Below the pieces are notes generated by a model that had not been told where the DNA came from, searched no databases, and saw only the letters and a program-made list of their open reading frames with translations. Position numbers and translations under genes: made by a program. Below are positions 4,412-5,440 of a stretch of DNA of 5,440 bases, piece after piece (the stretch's first letter is position 1; each line of letters starts with the position of its first letter). Origin of the DNA: an uncultured Oscillospiraceae bacterium (GTDB taxonomy: Bacteria; Bacillota; Clostridia; Oscillospirales; Oscillospiraceae); assembly GCA_910584835.1 (NCBI GenBank), contig CAJUEG010000122.1, forward strand, positions 1 to 5,440, read 5' to 3'.

Positions 4412-5440
4412 GGCGCGCCGCGCCTCCTTCCTGTTTTTGCTCTTCAACGTCCGCGCTGCCACGCTTCGCCTGTTCGCAGCGCGCGGCTTCGCTCCGCCCC
4501 GGCCCGGCCTCCGGCCCGCTGTGCGGGCCCGCGCCCGGCCTCGCTTCGTTCCATCCGCGCGGCTCGCGGCGGCTCAGCGCCCGCACCAGCTCCTGGCTGG
4601 GGGTGACGTATACCGTGCGGTAAGTGTTGTAAATCACGTAGCCCGGCTTGGCCCCGGCGGGCTTTTTCACCGCCTTGACGGGGGTGTAGTCCACCGGCAC
4701 CTGGCCCGACTCCCGCCCCTGGGAGAACCAGGCCGCCAGCATGGCCGCCTCGGTGAGGGACGCCTCGTCCGGCTCGGCCCCAGCCGTTTTCAAAATCACG
4801 TGGGAGCCGTGGAGCTTCTGGGCGTGGAGCCACAGGTCCCGCTTGTCCGCGTCCCTGAGGGTGAGGCGGTCGTTCTGGCTGTTGTTCTTGCCCACCAAAA
4901 TGGTCAGCCCCGCGCTGGAGCGGAACTCCATGGGCTTGGCGTGGACGATTTTCACCCTGCCCTTGGCGGTCATCTTCTTTTTGTGCTGCTTCAGGTAGCC
5001 GTTGTCCATCAGCTCCTGGCGGATTTCCTGGAGGTCCCGGTCCCCCTCGGACAGGGAGATCATTTGCAGCACGCTGTCCAGGTAGGACAGCTCCGCCCGG
5101 TTCTTCTCCAGCTGGAGGGTGAGCATCTCCTCCGCCTTCTGGGCCTTCTTGTAGTCCTTGTAGTATTTGGCCGCGTTCTGCTGGGGGGTGAGCAGGGGGT
5201 CCAGGGGTATGTCCACCTCCCGGCAGTCCGGGTCGTAGTAGTCCTGGGCCCGGAGCAGGGTCTGGCCCTTGGACATCTGATAGAAGTTGGTGGTGATGAT
5301 GTCGCCGAACCGGCGCAGCTTTTCCCGGTCCGCAGTCCTGGCCAGGTCGCCCTCCTGGTTGGCGATCTTTTTGGCGGTGCGGTTTCGGGCCTGGGTGACG
5401 GAGCGGATGAAGTCCTGCCCCCGCTGCTTCACCCGCTCCT
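4404..5440 (-). CDS. rqcH: RqcH/NFACT ribosome quality-control protein, C-terminal part (5' end outside window)
   Basis: This is the C-terminal 344 codons of a protein of the NFACT family (formerly 'fibronectin-binding protein FbpA/YloA'). Bacterial RqcH binds 50S subunits obstructed by peptidyl-tRNA and recruits Ala-tRNA to add C-terminal alanine tails that mark stalled peptides for degradation. The frame is open through the right edge; the NFACT-N domain is not visible. Counted from the GTG codon at 5432 (an internal Val), about 1-150 are the helical/coiled-coil middle region, including IANQEGDL and REKLRRFGDIIT. The NFACT-R domain follows: FRSSAGLTILVGKNNSQND (170-188), DLWLHAQKLHGSHV (199-212) and VDYTPVKAVKKPAGAKPG (247-264), ending near YVTPSQELVRALSR (275-288). 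Residues 289-342 form an unusual Gly/Ala/Arg/Glu-rich tail. The stop codon overlaps the thioesterase start. Confidence 0.95.
   Translation of the reverse strand, partial: ERVKQRGQDFIRSVTQARNRTAKKIANQEGDLARTADREKLRRFGDIITTNFYQMSKGQTLLRAQDYYDPDCREVDIPLDPLLTPQQNAAKYYKDYKKAQKAEEMLTLQLEKNRAELSYLDSVLQMISLSEGDRDLQEIRQELMDNGYLKQHKKKMTAKGRVKIVHAKPMEFRSSAGLTILVGKNNSQNDRLTLRDADKRDLWLHAQKLHGSHVILKTAGAEPDEASLTEAAMLAAWFSQGRESGQVPVDYTPVKAVKKPAGAKPGYVIYNTYRTVYVTPSQELVRALSRREPRGWNEARPGAGPHSGPEAGPGRSEAARCEQAKRGSADVEEQKQEGGAARHD
4407..4568 (-). other. Low-complexity C-terminal tail segment of rqcH
   Basis: This segment encodes the last 54 residues, beyond the expected end of the NFACT-R domain. It is rich in Gly, Ala, Arg, Pro and Glu and has no recognisable fold. 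Glu codons here are five GAA to three GAG, whereas the preceding 288 codons use GAA 2 times of 16. It contains a perfect 7-bp hairpin with triloop TGT (4513-4529) and two copies of CCCGGCCT (4503-4510, 4534-4541). These traits suggest added or repeat-derived DNA rather than an ancestral part of the gene; this is an inference. Confidence 0.5.
4423..4429 (-). promoter_or_regulatory. Ribosome binding site of the thioesterase, inside the rqcH 3' end
   Basis: The minus strand reads AAGGAGG, 11 bases before ATG 4411. It lies within the last codons of the upstream NFACT gene, and ribosomes ending there would be close enough to reinitiate. Confidence 0.65.

Noticed and set aside
1..5440. Search for CRISPR arrays, IS elements, toxin-antitoxin pairs, phage or defence genes
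   Set aside because: No regularly spaced repeats, transposase or integrase motifs, terminal repeats of an insertion sequence, or defence-type domains are visible; the identified protein genes are ordinary chromosomal functions.

Overview
The window looks like ordinary chromosome from a GC-rich, low-redundancy Clostridia genome, most likely a gut Oscillospiraceae-type Firmicute (Flavonifractor/Lawsonibacter/Pseudoflavonifractor-like). This is inferred from five things: CCA-encoding Thr and Tyr tRNA genes, sigma-A type promoters (TTGACA/TATAAT-like, 17-bp spacers), AT-rich Rho-independent terminators set in otherwise GC-rich DNA, a cytoplasmic type I pullulanase, and an RqcH/NFACT protein. No species name can be given from sequence alone.

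Layout. Positions 1-163 hold the 3' end of a tRNA-Thr(UGU) gene and a complete tRNA-Tyr(GUA) gene on the + strand. A nested inverted repeat (168-230) follows. Positions 231-640 contain no convincing conventional gene; long frames there look like by-products of high GC. The right edge of this stretch does carry a well-formed leftward promoter (extended -10, 17-bp spacer), a Shine-Dalgarno sequence and a start codon leading into a 28-codon frame. The -35 of that promoter sits in the loop of a + strand terminator (646-681). A rightward promoter (787-815) then drives a membrane-anchored alpha/beta hydrolase (845-1807), which ends at a strong terminator (1818-1854).

An AT-rich spacer with a near-consensus promoter (1894-1922) precedes a type I pullulanase / glycogen debranching enzyme, best started at GTG 1988 and ending at 3925. 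It has all the GH13 catalytic motifs. A 12-bp terminator hairpin (3928-3957) separates it from a convergent leftward pair: the 3' part of an RqcH/NFACT gene (4404-5440, cut by the window edge) followed by a PaaI-type hotdog thioesterase (3956-4411). These two overlap by 8 bases (ATGACTGA), so they are probably co-transcribed and translationally coupled.

Functionally the window combines translation genes (tRNAs, RqcH ribosome rescue), one polysaccharide-storage enzyme and two generic hydrolases. I see no mobile element, CRISPR array, toxin-antitoxin pair or defence system, and no clear undescribed system. The most interesting leads are the orphan leftward promoter with its small frame at 492-659 and a low-complexity 54-residue tail on RqcH whose Glu codon use differs from the rest of the gene.
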